Assembly (NCBI GenBank): GCA_964551645.1 | Contig: CAZKDV010000030.1 | Coordinates: forward strand, 1-22,961 | Origin: CAZKDV01 sp964551645 | Lineage (GTDB): Bacteria; Bacteroidota; Bacteroidia; Bacteroidales; DTU049 | Length of the DNA: 22,961 nucleotides | Direction: 5' to 3' | Part shown: piece by piece, positions 8,742 through 16,260 of the stretch | Layout: each line of letters begins with the position of its first letter | How positions within the stretch are numbered: position 1 is the stretch's first letter | Notes under the pieces: generated by a model | The model's database searches: none | The model's input: only the letters and a program-made list of their open reading frames with translations | Told to the model about the DNA's origin: nothing | Program-made: the position numbers and the translations under genes

Positions 8742-8811
8742 TTTTGTTTTTCTTCTTCTTTTTTGATTTCTCTTTTGTAAACAAATCGGCTGTATATTTC
8801 TCATACAACTC
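8734..8811 (-). CDS. C-terminal end of a second MmeI-like restriction enzyme (truncated by gap)
   Basis: Twenty-five codons plus stop encode ELYEKYTADLFTKEK followed by a lysine-rich tail ending KNE. This nearly repeats the end of the complete enzyme (ELYEKYTADLFTKEKPKK, also ending KNE). The frame runs straight into the ten-N gap at 8812-8821, so everything upstream is missing. Its stop overlaps the start of partner copy A by 8 bp, as in the other copy. If the gap is large, an entire second enzyme of about 2.7 kb may be hidden here; if the gap is tiny, this is only a short duplicated tail. The sequence cannot decide between these. Confidence 0.6.
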   Translation of the reverse strand, partial: ELYEKYTADLFTKEKSKKKKKNKNE

Positions 8812-8821
8812 NNNNNNNNNN
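8812..8821. other. scaffold gap (10 N) inside the duplicated restriction module
   Basis: Ten N of placeholder length. Coding frames on both sides are cut: the partner copy B frame enters from higher coordinates and an enzyme tail leaves it. The fact that one frame reads through the ten N (giving a chimeric 81-residue frame over 8734-8979) has no meaning. Confidence 0.97.
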
Positions 8822-8910
8822 CCTTGCTTTATATTACCTAATACAATTGTATTTGCTTCAACTTCTTCTGTAATTGCTACAACTTTTTCTATTTCGTGTG
8901 CTTTATTCAT
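8822..8910 (-). CDS. N-terminal fragment of partner protein copy B (truncated by gap)
   Basis: It starts at the ATG at 8910, overlapping the stop of the complete MmeI-like enzyme by 8 bp (ATGAATAA). The first 19 residues, MNKAHEIEKVVAITEEVEA, are identical to partner copy A. The next ten (NTIVLGNIKQ) differ from copy A's SFQFIAVGLK. The frame then enters the ten-N gap. It is therefore either a diverged paralogue of copy A, or a different protein that shares a fused-on leader. The remainder cannot be seen. Confidence 0.6.
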
Positions 8911-11614
8911 TTTTGCTTTTCGTTTTCTTTGGTTTCTCCTTTGTAAACAAATCTGCTGTATATTTTTCGTACAACTCAAACAAAAACTCTAAACGATTGG
9001 CTTTGCTTGTAAATGCTGAACTACGGTAAGCCAAATCAACCGCTTTGTCTAATTCGTTATGTGCTTTTATGAGTGCAGGAGGCATTGTAAGTGGGTTGTA
9101 CAAATCTGCTAAACTACTATTTGGAAATTCTGTTCGAATGTTCAACACTTTTTGTGCTTTTTCTTCTATTGCTTGTATTTGTTTCTCTGTTGGGTTTTGT
9201 GGAAAGGGATAATTCGTGTAAACAATTTCATTTGAATAACGATAACGACTTTCTAACCGCCCACAAACAGAATTTACCCAAGCCATGTGCATTGCAGATT
9301 GTAAAATTCCAAAATGAAAAAGTGTTGCATTTGGTATTGAAAGACAAGAATTGTTTAGAATGTCATTTTTTGTCATAAAACCCATCGGAATAATTTTTCT
9401 GTTTTCTGAAGAATGGGATGGAATTAAAATATAATCTGTTTCGGGCTGTCTGTTTTCCGTAAAAAGTGTTGGTTTGTTTGCCCAATTTTGTGTTTGTTTC
9501 TTAGAACTAGCCAAACGCATTTTTCTAACACCCTCAATTCGTTTCAAAACTAATGGTAGTTTTTTAAGTTCGTTTGGTTCGGCATCAATCAGCCATAAAC
9601 AAAAACGTTTTTCGCCATTCAAAAATTCATGTGCTGATAGTAACGGCTTTATAAACTTTTTGGCGTTTGGTTCTTTGTTCAAAAACTCTTTACATTCTTC
9701 TTCTGTAAAAAGCAAATTTCCTCCGTCCGTTGGTTGGCTTCCTTTGTACATTTTTGGAACATTACAAAGTGGCATAGCCCTTTTTTCTATAAAAATATCT
9801 TTCGCATCAATCAAATACGGATTGATGTTTTTAGCTTTTATTTCGTGGGCTTCGCCTTTTATGTTTTCGTATTCAAAAATGCTTTTGTTTAGCGTGTCGT
9901 AGTTGGCGAAACCAACAATTACACAATACACAGCCGCATTGCCTTTTGCTTCGTTGCTCCATTTGAAAGTGCGATGAGCAAAATGAATTTTAATACCGTA
10001 GCGGTTTAGCATTTGTCCCCAAAGAATACTCGTTTGCTCACCTTGTACAATAGAATTTGTGGAAACAAACGCAACTTTTGTTTTTGTTTCTTGTATGTAT
10101 TTCGCCGCTTTTATATACCAAGCCGTTACATAATCCAACACACCGCTGCCTTTGACATGGTCAAATTCTTTTACAACTTCATCACGCTGAGTTTGGGTCA
10201 TAATTTTAGAGCCAATAAAAGGAGGATTACCTATAATATACGAAAGTTCATCTTTTGAAACAACATTTTCCCAATTGGTACGCAAAGCATTACCATGAAC
10301 AATAGTTGCACTTTTCTTTAATGGCAAACGCACAAAATATTGTCCAAATTCGTTGCTTACTTGCATGTTCATTTGGTGGTCAATGAGCCACATTGCCACT
10401 TGTGCAATTTGTGCAGGAAATTCTTCATGTTCAATTCCGTAAAATTGGTCCACATTAATCCACAGCATTTGACTTATGTCCAAAAATTGTTGTCTGTGTT
10501 TGTTCAAAACNNNNNNNNNNAAGAAATTTCCACAACCACAAGCTGGGTCAAGGAATTTTAGTGTACTTAATTTTTTATGAAATTCAGACAGTTTGTTTTT
10601 GTTGTTTTTTATGCTTTCAAATTCTTTCCATAGTTTATCAAGAAACAAAGGTTTAATGAGTTTCAAGATATTGATTTCACTGGTGTAATGTGCGCCCAAA
10701 TTTCTGCGTTCTTTGGGGTTCATTACACTTTGAAACATCGAACCAAAAATGGCAGGGGAAATTTGTCCCCAATCAAGCGAACTACATACTAAAAGAGTTT
10801 CACGCATTTTAGAGTCGAAAGATGCAATGGGTAAAGATTCTTCGAAGAGTTTTCCGTTTATATAAGGAAATGCAGATAGATGTTCATCTAGATTTTTAAG
10901 TCTTGTATTTGTTGGTGTGTTTAAAACTTGAAAAAACTGAGCCAACAACGCACCAAGGTCACTTCCGTCTTCTGTAGTTTTTATTTCTATAAACTCTTTA
11001 AATGTGTCTTTTTCAAAAATTCCGGTATCGTCTGCAAATAAGCAAAAGAGTAATCTTACCAAGTAAACTTCTAATTGATGTCCTTTATAACCACTTTCTT
11101 CGAATTCATCATGAAGTTTTCCCATCAGCTCTGCAGCTTTAATGTTTACAGGATGCTCATCTTTAAAAACTAGTTTTTGATACCCTGCTATAAAACCGAA
11201 AAGCTTGATGTTTTTATGAAAGTTTTTTATGTCAAACTCGTATTCTTTTTTATCTTCTAAATCGTATAATTTGAAGTTTTCAAAGTCTGAAACCAAAATG
11301 TATTTTGGCAATTCATGCTCTTTGATTCCATAAAGGTAGTCTGTTGCTTGTTCAAAAGCTGTATCAAGATTTTTTCCTTTTGATTTATGCTCAACAAGTA
11401 AAGTCCCTTTCCAAAAGAGATCAATAAATCCTTGTTTATTATTCAGTTTCTTTACTGGCTCCTCAAAGGAAGCAACTCTCCTCCTAGAAATGCCAAAAAC
11501 ATTAAAAAATTCGTTCCAAAAAGTGTCTTTTTCAGAGCGTTCTCTGCTTTCATCTACCCATTCTTTTGTGAATTTTAGAGCTCGTTCTCTTATTTCATTC
11601 CAACTTAATGCCAT
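8903..11614 (-). CDS. MmeI-like type IIL restriction-modification enzyme (nuclease and adenine methyltransferase fused)
   Basis: A single-chain restriction and modification protein, 903 residues as assembled; MmeI is 919. Domains in order: a PD-(D/E)XK nuclease (about 1-150) with D65, then nine residues, then E75-H-K77, the exact D-x9-ExK spacing of MmeI; a helical spacer (about 155-300); a gamma-class N6-adenine methyltransferase with motif I DPACGCGNF at 356-364 and motif IV NPPF at 463-466; a target recognition domain (about 620-820); and a C-terminal helical region ending in a lysine-rich tail. Such enzymes methylate one strand of an asymmetric site and cut about 20 nt away. E788 and R790 in GRLESRYRYS align with MmeI E806/R808, a pair tied to C at the last site position. 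A ten-N gap follows motif I, so about 10-20 residues are probably missing. The start at 11614 fits the N-terminal domain and lies 49 bp after a candidate promoter. Confidence 0.88.
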   Translation of the reverse strand: MALSWNEIRERALKFTKEWVDESRERSEKDTFWNEFFNVFGISRRRVASFEEPVKKLNNKQGFIDLFWKGTLLVEHKSKGKNLDTAFEQATDYLYGIKEHELPKYILVSDFENFKLYDLEDKKEYEFDIKNFHKNIKLFGFIAGYQKLVFKDEHPVNIKAAELMGKLHDEFEESGYKGHQLEVYLVRLLFCLFADDTGIFEKDTFKEFIEIKTTEDGSDLGALLAQFFQVLNTPTNTRLKNLDEHLSAFPYINGKLFEESLPIASFDSKMRETLLVCSSLDWGQISPAIFGSMFQSVMNPKERRNLGAHYTSEINILKLIKPLFLDKLWKEFESIKNNKNKLSEFHKKLSTLKFLDPACGCGNFXXXXVLNKHRQQFLDISQMLWINVDQFYGIEHEEFPAQIAQVAMWLIDHQMNMQVSNEFGQYFVRLPLKKSATIVHGNALRTNWENVVSKDELSYIIGNPPFIGSKIMTQTQRDEVVKEFDHVKGSGVLDYVTAWYIKAAKYIQETKTKVAFVSTNSIVQGEQTSILWGQMLNRYGIKIHFAHRTFKWSNEAKGNAAVYCVIVGFANYDTLNKSIFEYENIKGEAHEIKAKNINPYLIDAKDIFIEKRAMPLCNVPKMYKGSQPTDGGNLLFTEEECKEFLNKEPNAKKFIKPLLSAHEFLNGEKRFCLWLIDAEPNELKKLPLVLKRIEGVRKMRLASSKKQTQNWANKPTLFTENRQPETDYILIPSHSSENRKIIPMGFMTKNDILNNSCLSIPNATLFHFGILQSAMHMAWVNSVCGRLESRYRYSNEIVYTNYPFPQNPTEKQIQAIEEKAQKVLNIRTEFPNSSLADLYNPLTMPPALIKAHNELDKAVDLAYRSSAFTSKANRLEFLFELYEKYTADLFTKEKPKKTKSKNE
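10511..10520. other. scaffold gap (10 N) inside the MmeI-like gene
   Basis: The gap falls directly after methyltransferase motif I (GCGNF) and before VLNKHRQQFLDIS. In MmeI relatives a helix beginning FLVxAY and a linker separate these two points. The true missing length is therefore probably more than the four codons implied. The frame is kept across the N by chance or because the gap length is right modulo three. Confidence 0.95.
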
Positions 11615-11662
11615 TATTTAGATTTTGTTTTTTGCATGTACGCTAATATCTAATTTACGCAA

Positions 11663-11681
11663 CAAATATACAACTTTTGTA
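11663..11681 (-). promoter_or_regulatory. candidate promoter of the restriction module with adjacent palindrome
   Basis: The minus strand reads TATATTTG (11663-11670), an exact TAnnTTTG -7 box, with transcription expected about 42 nt before the ATG at 11614. Overlapping its upstream edge is a perfect inverted repeat TACAA-CTT-TTGTA (11669-11681), in a place where a repressor could block polymerase. Restriction systems are often autoregulated, so an operator is plausible but not shown. No good -33 TTG was seen. Confidence 0.5.
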
Positions 11682-11715
11682 AAATAAATCTAACTTAAAT
11701 GTATAACGAATAGAA

Positions 11716-12498
11716 TTACAATTCTTTCAAAGAAGATTTTTGCACCCAGCCTTTGTTTCCATCAGATACTCTGATTTCATACCAATTGTTTGAACTTGAC
11801 AATATTTTGACTTTCTCTCCGGCACGAACAACATGAATATCAGCACTGCTTATATCAGGAGCACTTTTGACACCTGCCGAAGTGGTCATAATTATTGCAT
11901 GACTTGGAGTTTGCATCGTTTTATACATTCTGTTGGCTAAAAACAAGGAAGATATAGTGAAAATAGTTAAGATTATGCTTGCGAACAAAAGAATTTTTTT
12001 GACATTTGCTGGTTCTGTTAAAAGAAACACAAGAAAAGAGGATAAAGATAAAATAATTAAAACAATTAACATAATTCCCCAATTTTTGAGGCTAAATAAT
12101 TTCATGCTTGAATCTAAAAGTCGAATGATAAAGTGTTCGGGAATTGCTTGTTGGTTGATATTAATTTGTGTTTGGACAAGCGAAATATTGTATAGTGCAT
12201 CTTCGTTTTTAGGTTCGTATTGAAGTGCTTTTTCGTAGTGGTAAATTGCTTCCGGAAATTTGTTGATTTTGTAGTAAGTATTTGCAAGGTTATAGTGTGT
12301 CTCAAAATTCGCATAATCATTGTCGATAATTTTCTGAAAATGAATTATTGCCTCATGGAAGTTGCCATTTTCATATTCGGATACTCCTTTTTTGAAAAGA
12401 CTCGTAGAATTGTCATTATTAGCACAACTTATGTGTGTGCTTAATAATAGCGCAAACAAAAAAAACAAAACTGATATATTTATATAGTGGCTTTTCAT
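11716..12498 (-). CDS. batE: BatE: TPR and SH3-domain membrane protein of the aerotolerance operon
   Basis: A 260-residue envelope protein. It has a hydrophobic export signal at about 8-25; the HISC at 22-25 is a poor lipobox, so lipidation is doubtful. Two TPR-like repeats follow at about 32-110 (SLFKKGVSEYENGNFHEAI and THYNLANTYYKINKFPEAI). Two membrane helices lie at about 140-160 and 168-188. A bacterial SH3 domain at about 200-258 ends GWVQKSSLKEL. This architecture and the last position in the operon match BatE of the Bacteroides aerotolerance operon, a proposed complex of BatA-E in the periplasm and inner membrane. It probably offers protein- or wall-binding surfaces. It starts 30 bp after batD. 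The accessory island begins 101 bp downstream, so the operon itself is not interrupted. Confidence 0.87.
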   Translation of the reverse strand: MKSHYINISVLFFLFALLLSTHISCANNDNSTSLFKKGVSEYENGNFHEAIIHFQKIIDNDYANFETHYNLANTYYKINKFPEAIYHYEKALQYEPKNEDALYNISLVQTQININQQAIPEHFIIRLLDSSMKLFSLKNWGIMLIVLIILSLSSFLVFLLTEPANVKKILLFASIILTIFTISSLFLANRMYKTMQTPSHAIIMTTSAGVKSAPDISSADIHVVRAGEKVKILSSSNNWYEIRVSDGNKGWVQKSSLKEL

Positions 12499-12528
12499 AA
12501 TATCTTGTTTTATAGATACATATAATGT

Positions 12529-14442
12529 TTATTTGATTTTTTTATTGATATGTTGTTCTATTTGAGCAATAATATTTTGGGCATCAGTTAAAATACTTTC
12601 AGGCTCAATTTCTTTGGAACCGGGTGCAAAGCGTACAAATTCGCAAAAGTTTAATATTTGTTCTAATTCTTCGACTAATTTGCCGTCAATACCTTGTTTG
12701 CTAAGTTGGGTCGAAACTTTTTGAATTGACAGTTCTGATTGTTCAATAATAAAACGGTCTTTTACATATTGCCATATTGCTTTTGAAGTTTCAATGTAAA
12801 ACTCGTCTATTTTTTTGTCTTTAAGTAGTTTTGCAGACTTTTTCAATCGTTTTTTTGCAATATTAGTTGCTCGTTTATATTTTAATATTTGTTGATTGCT
12901 GTGCAACTTCATGTTTTTGCGTATAAAAAATAAAAGTGCGAAAAATAGAAGTATTGGGAGCAAAAATAATATGTAAAATAGTTTGGAGAAAACAAAGTAT
13001 TCTCCGATTTTATTAAAACTTGATGGTTTGGTTTTGATGTATCTGATGTCATTTTCGGTTTGACCAATTGCATTCTGATTATTTGCAAGTCCTTCTTTAC
13101 CAACCACTTCAATCTCAAAATTATCTGAATATAAAGTAATATAGTTACTTTGGGCAATGCTAAAAAATGAAAATTCAATTGGTGAAATTTTGTATAATCC
13201 GGGTTCTCTGGGAATAATTAAAAAATTAAATGTTTTACTACCATTAGTTCCTATGCTGGTATGTTTAATATCGCTTTTTATTTCTGGGTCGAATATGTCA
13301 AAACTTTTCGGAAATTGGATGTTTGGAATGTCCATGAGGTTAAGGTTGCCATTTCCTGATATTTTGATTGTCAAATTAAGTGCATCATTTAGCAATATTC
13401 TATCTTTGTCAAACCACGCTTCCATAGTGTAATTTCCAACTTGTCCACTAAAACTTGCAGGTTTCTTTGAAATTGGCAATTCCTTAATGTTAATAGTGAT
13501 TTGATTAGATTTTACAGTAGTTTTGATGTCTTCATAGCTTGAGCCAAAGGACGGAGTGCTAAAAAATGGGTCGTTGAAAAACTGATTGAATATGTCATCA
13601 AAATCATCAAACATTGAGCGTCTTTGTGTTCGTTTAATTAATCTTGCTATTGCTTCAACTTCAAGAGGCTCAATAGTGAGTTTGCCTGACTGTTGTGGAA
13701 AAACAATGCTTTTACGAATAATTGCTGTAGTGTATCTTTCTCCATTAATAATTTCTTCAGTCGGTTTCGATGTTTCAGAAATATCTTCAGTCCAAAATCC
13801 AATGAAAGAAGGTATTCGATTGATTGAGTATGAAGGAATTTGAACTCGAGTAAAAATTTTATATGTGATAATGATTGGCTCGCCTATCCAAGCTGAATTT
13901 TTACTTGGAATTGCTTTTATAAAAATATCTTGATCGCCAATCTGCCCGCTGCTTTGACTTTGTTTTTGTTGTGCTTGATTTTGTGATGATTGTGCTTGTG
14001 TTGATTGTGCTTGTGTTGATTGTTGCGTTTGTCCCGTATTCATTACAGTTATTTCGAGACTGTTAGAAGTGTATGTTTTTCCATCTACACGGACTTTAGC
14101 AGGAGCAATTGTAAACTTGCCATGAGTAGTTGGCAATAGAGTAAATATCCAGCTTTGTTCATCATTGCCACCACTAACAACTTGATTGTTAATAATAACT
14201 GTCATTCCGCCACTCGAACGACTACTTTGCCCAACAAGCCTAAAATTTTCAAAATTTGGTCGCTCAAAGGATTGACCTTTTCCACCTTTTAAAGTATATG
14301 TAATATTGAATGATTGCTGTAATCCAACAGTATTAGTATTAGAACTTGCTGTAAATTCAACTTGCGCAAACACTATAGTGTTGATGTTTATAAGAAATAT
14401 TATTATTGCGTATTTTAGGATATAATGTTTTAATTTACTCAT
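12529..14442 (-). CDS. batD: BatD: large periplasmic protein of the aerotolerance operon
   Basis: A 637-residue protein. A longer frame opens at 14475, but the ATG at 14442 gives a clean signal peptide (MSKLKHYILKYAIIIFL, cleavage near FAQ27) and a 26-bp gap after batC, so it is preferred. The mature part is periplasmic with repeated beta-rich, immunoglobulin-like segments (about 28-133, 170-265, 312-447), typical of BatD (oxygen tolerance family). A Ser/Gln/Ala-rich linker lies at 137-166, and an acidic, aromatic patch (DDFDDIFNQFFNDPFF) at 279-294. One membrane helix at about 485-508 leads to a cytoplasmic helical tail (515-637) whose end, with FCEFVRFAPGS, resembles the C-terminal domain of the smaller BatD-like protein in this operon. 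It probably scaffolds BatA and BatB. The exact biochemical role is unknown for the family. Confidence 0.88.
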   Translation of the reverse strand: MSKLKHYILKYAIIIFLININTIVFAQVEFTASSNTNTVGLQQSFNITYTLKGGKGQSFERPNFENFRLVGQSSRSSGGMTVIINNQVVSGGNDEQSWIFTLLPTTHGKFTIAPAKVRVDGKTYTSNSLEITVMNTGQTQQSTQAQSTQAQSSQNQAQQKQSQSSGQIGDQDIFIKAIPSKNSAWIGEPIIITYKIFTRVQIPSYSINRIPSFIGFWTEDISETSKPTEEIINGERYTTAIIRKSIVFPQQSGKLTIEPLEVEAIARLIKRTQRRSMFDDFDDIFNQFFNDPFFSTPSFGSSYEDIKTTVKSNQITINIKELPISKKPASFSGQVGNYTMEAWFDKDRILLNDALNLTIKISGNGNLNLMDIPNIQFPKSFDIFDPEIKSDIKHTSIGTNGSKTFNFLIIPREPGLYKISPIEFSFFSIAQSNYITLYSDNFEIEVVGKEGLANNQNAIGQTENDIRYIKTKPSSFNKIGEYFVFSKLFYILFLLPILLFFALLFFIRKNMKLHSNQQILKYKRATNIAKKRLKKSAKLLKDKKIDEFYIETSKAIWQYVKDRFIIEQSELSIQKVSTQLSKQGIDGKLVEELEQILNFCEFVRFAPGSKEIEPESILTDAQNIIAQIEQHINKKIK

Positions 14443-14468
14443 TTGATATAATTTTCTCAAAAGTGAAG

Positions 14469-15182
14469 TTACCAATCTTTTTCAATCTCTGTTTTAATTA
14501 TTTTTTGCTCTCTCAGTTCTTCAAGTGTTTCTTTATCCTTATTTGATAAGGCATTTAACATTCTTTCCATATCCTGAGGAGATAGCTGTTGCTCGTTTTG
14601 CTGCTTTTCTTGCTCATTTTGTTTGTCTTTTTGCTTATCCTCTTGATTGTTTTTTTTATCATCTTTCTTGTCTTCTTGCTCTTCTTTATCTTGATTCTCC
14701 TGATTCTCCTGATTTTCTTGGTTATTTTGGTTGTTTTGCTGTTGTTGCTGTTGTTGCAACATTTTCATTGCATAAGAAAGATTGTATCTGGTATCTTCGT
14801 CATTAGGTTGAAGTTTTAGTGATTCTATATATGATTGAATGCTTTTATCATACTTTTGCTGCTTCAGTTGTGCATTACCTAAATTGTGATATACTTGAGC
14901 TTTATTGTTGTTTTTAATTTTTTCGTTAAGAGATAATTGTTGCAATAATTCTTCGGCTTCTTCATATTTATCTTGCTTTAACAAAGAATTGCTTAAATTG
15001 AACATTGCTTCTTGTTCCCATTTATTAGGTGTATTTAATGCTTTTCTGTACAGTTCTTCAGCATCAGAATATTTTTCTTGAGAATATTCTTTATTTCCTT
15101 TTTTTATTTGCTGTGATGGTTTTTGAGCATAAATACTATTGGAAATAATAAATAGAATAAAATAAAGAACTATTTTTTTCAT
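14469..15182 (-). CDS. batC: BatC: TPR protein with a low-complexity acidic/glutamine tail
   Basis: A 237-residue exported protein: signal peptide at 1-19 (cleavage near IYAQ20), TPR repeats at about 22-135 (KGNKEYSQEKYSDAEELYRK, then HNLGNAQLKQQKYDKSI), then a highly charged Gln/Asn/Glu/Lys/Asp-rich segment at 143-200, and a short helical end (SPQDMERMLNALSNKDKET). TPR plus this kind of tail is typical of BatC in Bacteroidota operons, where it is thought to bind partners in the periplasm. Its ATG overlaps the batB stop (ATGA, 4 bp), so translation is probably coupled. The tail is encoded by imperfect short tandem repeats that could vary in length between strains. Confidence 0.85.
   Translation of the reverse strand: MKKIVLYFILFIISNSIYAQKPSQQIKKGNKEYSQEKYSDAEELYRKALNTPNKWEQEAMFNLSNSLLKQDKYEEAEELLQQLSLNEKIKNNNKAQVYHNLGNAQLKQQKYDKSIQSYIESLKLQPNDEDTRYNLSYAMKMLQQQQQQQNNQNNQENQENQENQDKEEQEDKKDDKKNNQEDKQKDKQNEQEKQQNEQQLSPQDMERMLNALSNKDKETLEELREQKIIKTEIEKDW
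14689..14757. repeat. imperfect 3- and 9-bp repeats in batC
   Basis: Near-identical 9-bp units of the TTGATTCTCC/TGATTCTCC/TGATTTTCT type (14690-14719) are followed by GTT/GCT triplets up to 14757. On the coding strand they give the NQE repeats and the run of seven glutamines in the BatC tail. Such tracts are prone to in-frame length change. Confidence 0.75.
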
Positions 15183-16249
15183 TGTTTAGATGCTTTATTT
15201 GGTTTGATTGAAAAATTAATTATTGATTGGAAAACATTTTGCCATTTCATTCTTCTTTCGTAAAGCAGAAAGTCAATAATCAACAGTATTAAAGCAGGTA
15301 TGGCAAAAATAGGGAATAGGGTGTGATAGTCTGTAAATTCGATTGTTTCCGACTCTTCTCGTTCAAGTTTTGCAAGTGCATTTTTAATTTGTTCAGTAGC
15401 ATTGTATGTTTGCTCTGCTTTTACACTTATTCCGCCTGTTGCTTGTGCAACTTGATTTAATAAAACAAAATCAGGTTTAGTGATAACTGTGTTCCCTTCT
15501 TTATCTTTTTTAAAACCTATAACTTGTCCTTGAGTATTTTTTATAGGAATTGGCGCTCCTTTTTCGCTGCCAAGTATTGCTGTATGAATGACAATATTGT
15601 TTTGCAAAGCAAATTTAGCTGATTCAAGCGGACTGTTTTCAAAGTTTTCGCCATCACTAATAATAATAATGCTTTTGTTTTTTGCCTGCGTTCTATTAAA
15701 CGCATTTAATGAAACTTCGATTGCTTTTTCTATGGCAGTTCCTTGCAATGAAATTAAGTTTGTTGAAACAGATTGTAAAAACATTCTTGTTGCTCGTCCA
15801 TCGGAAGTGATAGGAAGATGTACAAAAGCGTCTCCGGCAAATAATACTATTCCAAATTTTCCAAATTTTACTTCATCAACTATTGACATTGCTAACATTT
15901 TGGCTCTTTCCATTCTGTTTGGGCGAATATCTTCAGCCAACATTGAGCTACTTATATCTATGGCAAAAATTACATCTACTGTTGAGGATTTTGCTTTAGT
16001 ATCAAGTTTTCCGGCAACTTGAAAATTTGCTATACTCATAATAATTAAAGCAAAAGAAACTATTACAATTAAAAATTTTAATTTTCCTTTTATTTTACTG
16101 TTATCTATCAACAATTTATTAACTAAGTCGGTATTTCCGAGTATTTGCAATTTGTTTTTTTGCCAGCGGACATACAAAACGTAAATTAATGCAACGAAAG
16201 CTACAAAAATAAATAAATAAAAATATTTAGGGTTTTCAAATCTATACAT
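15179..16249 (-). CDS. batB: BatB: von Willebrand factor A membrane protein
   Basis: A 356-residue inner-membrane protein. Two N-terminal helices (about 8-27 and 57-76) precede a von Willebrand A domain with an intact metal-ion-dependent adhesion site: D98-I-S-S-S102, the threonine in LQGTAIEKA, and the aspartate in ISDGEN. One C-terminal helix lies near 310-328, just after a Glu-rich stretch. In the Bacteroides aerotolerance operon BatA and BatB are the two VWA partners, probably held in the membrane with the metal site facing the periplasm, and are served by the MoxR ATPase. It starts 11 bp after batA and overlaps batC by 4 bp. The A/B naming rests on gene order and on the longer insert (RxE/KGAPIPIKNTQGQVIG region) typical of BatB. 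Confidence 0.87.
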   Translation of the reverse strand: MYRFENPKYFYLFIFVAFVALIYVLYVRWQKNKLQILGNTDLVNKLLIDNSKIKGKLKFLIVIVSFALIIMSIANFQVAGKLDTKAKSSTVDVIFAIDISSSMLAEDIRPNRMERAKMLAMSIVDEVKFGKFGIVLFAGDAFVHLPITSDGRATRMFLQSVSTNLISLQGTAIEKAIEVSLNAFNRTQAKNKSIIIISDGENFENSPLESAKFALQNNIVIHTAILGSEKGAPIPIKNTQGQVIGFKKDKEGNTVITKPDFVLLNQVAQATGGISVKAEQTYNATEQIKNALAKLEREESETIEFTDYHTLFPIFAIPALILLIIDFLLYERRMKWQNVFQSIINFSIKPNKASKQ

Positions 16250-16260
16250 AACTATTATAT

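Larger units (their letters stand above)
8685..8977. repeat. direct repeat of the enzyme/partner gene junction flanking a scaffold gap
   Basis: Bases 8685-8811 and 8854-8977 align with about 113 identities over 127 columns, including one 3-base gap (hand count). Both copies encode the same thing on the minus strand: the last 24-25 codons of an MmeI-like enzyme, an ATGAATAA stop/start overlap, and the first 19 codons of the partner protein. All three differences in the partner part are silent, and the enzyme tails keep the same frame. The copies are therefore related coding sequence, not a simple assembly echo of identical reads. The ten N lie between them. Confidence 0.9.

Noticed and set aside
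8734..8979. An 81-residue minus-strand frame joining partner B, the N run and an enzyme tail
   Set aside because: It only reads through because ten N happen to keep frame. Its parts are two different genes, reported separately.
8903..11614. The methylase as a type I HsdM, BREX PglX or a solitary methylase
   Set aside because: The N-terminal D-x9-ExK nuclease, the MmeI-like domain order, a length of about 900 and no hsdS/hsdR or brx/pgl genes nearby all favour a type IIL fusion enzyme.
11712..11725. AGAATT-AC-AATTCT inverted repeat at the batE stop as a terminator
   Set aside because: A two-base loop cannot fold in RNA, and the arms are only A/T-rich coding sequence at the end of batE.
14689..14757. 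CRISPR-like array
   Set aside because: Units are 3-9 bp, in frame within batC, with no spacers; this is low-complexity coding sequence.
15588..16022. Plus-strand frame of 144 residues inside batB, and similar plus-strand frames at 9474-9902 and 4872-5177
   Set aside because: They are antisense to genes with intact catalytic motifs and show no domain of their own; they are frame shadows.
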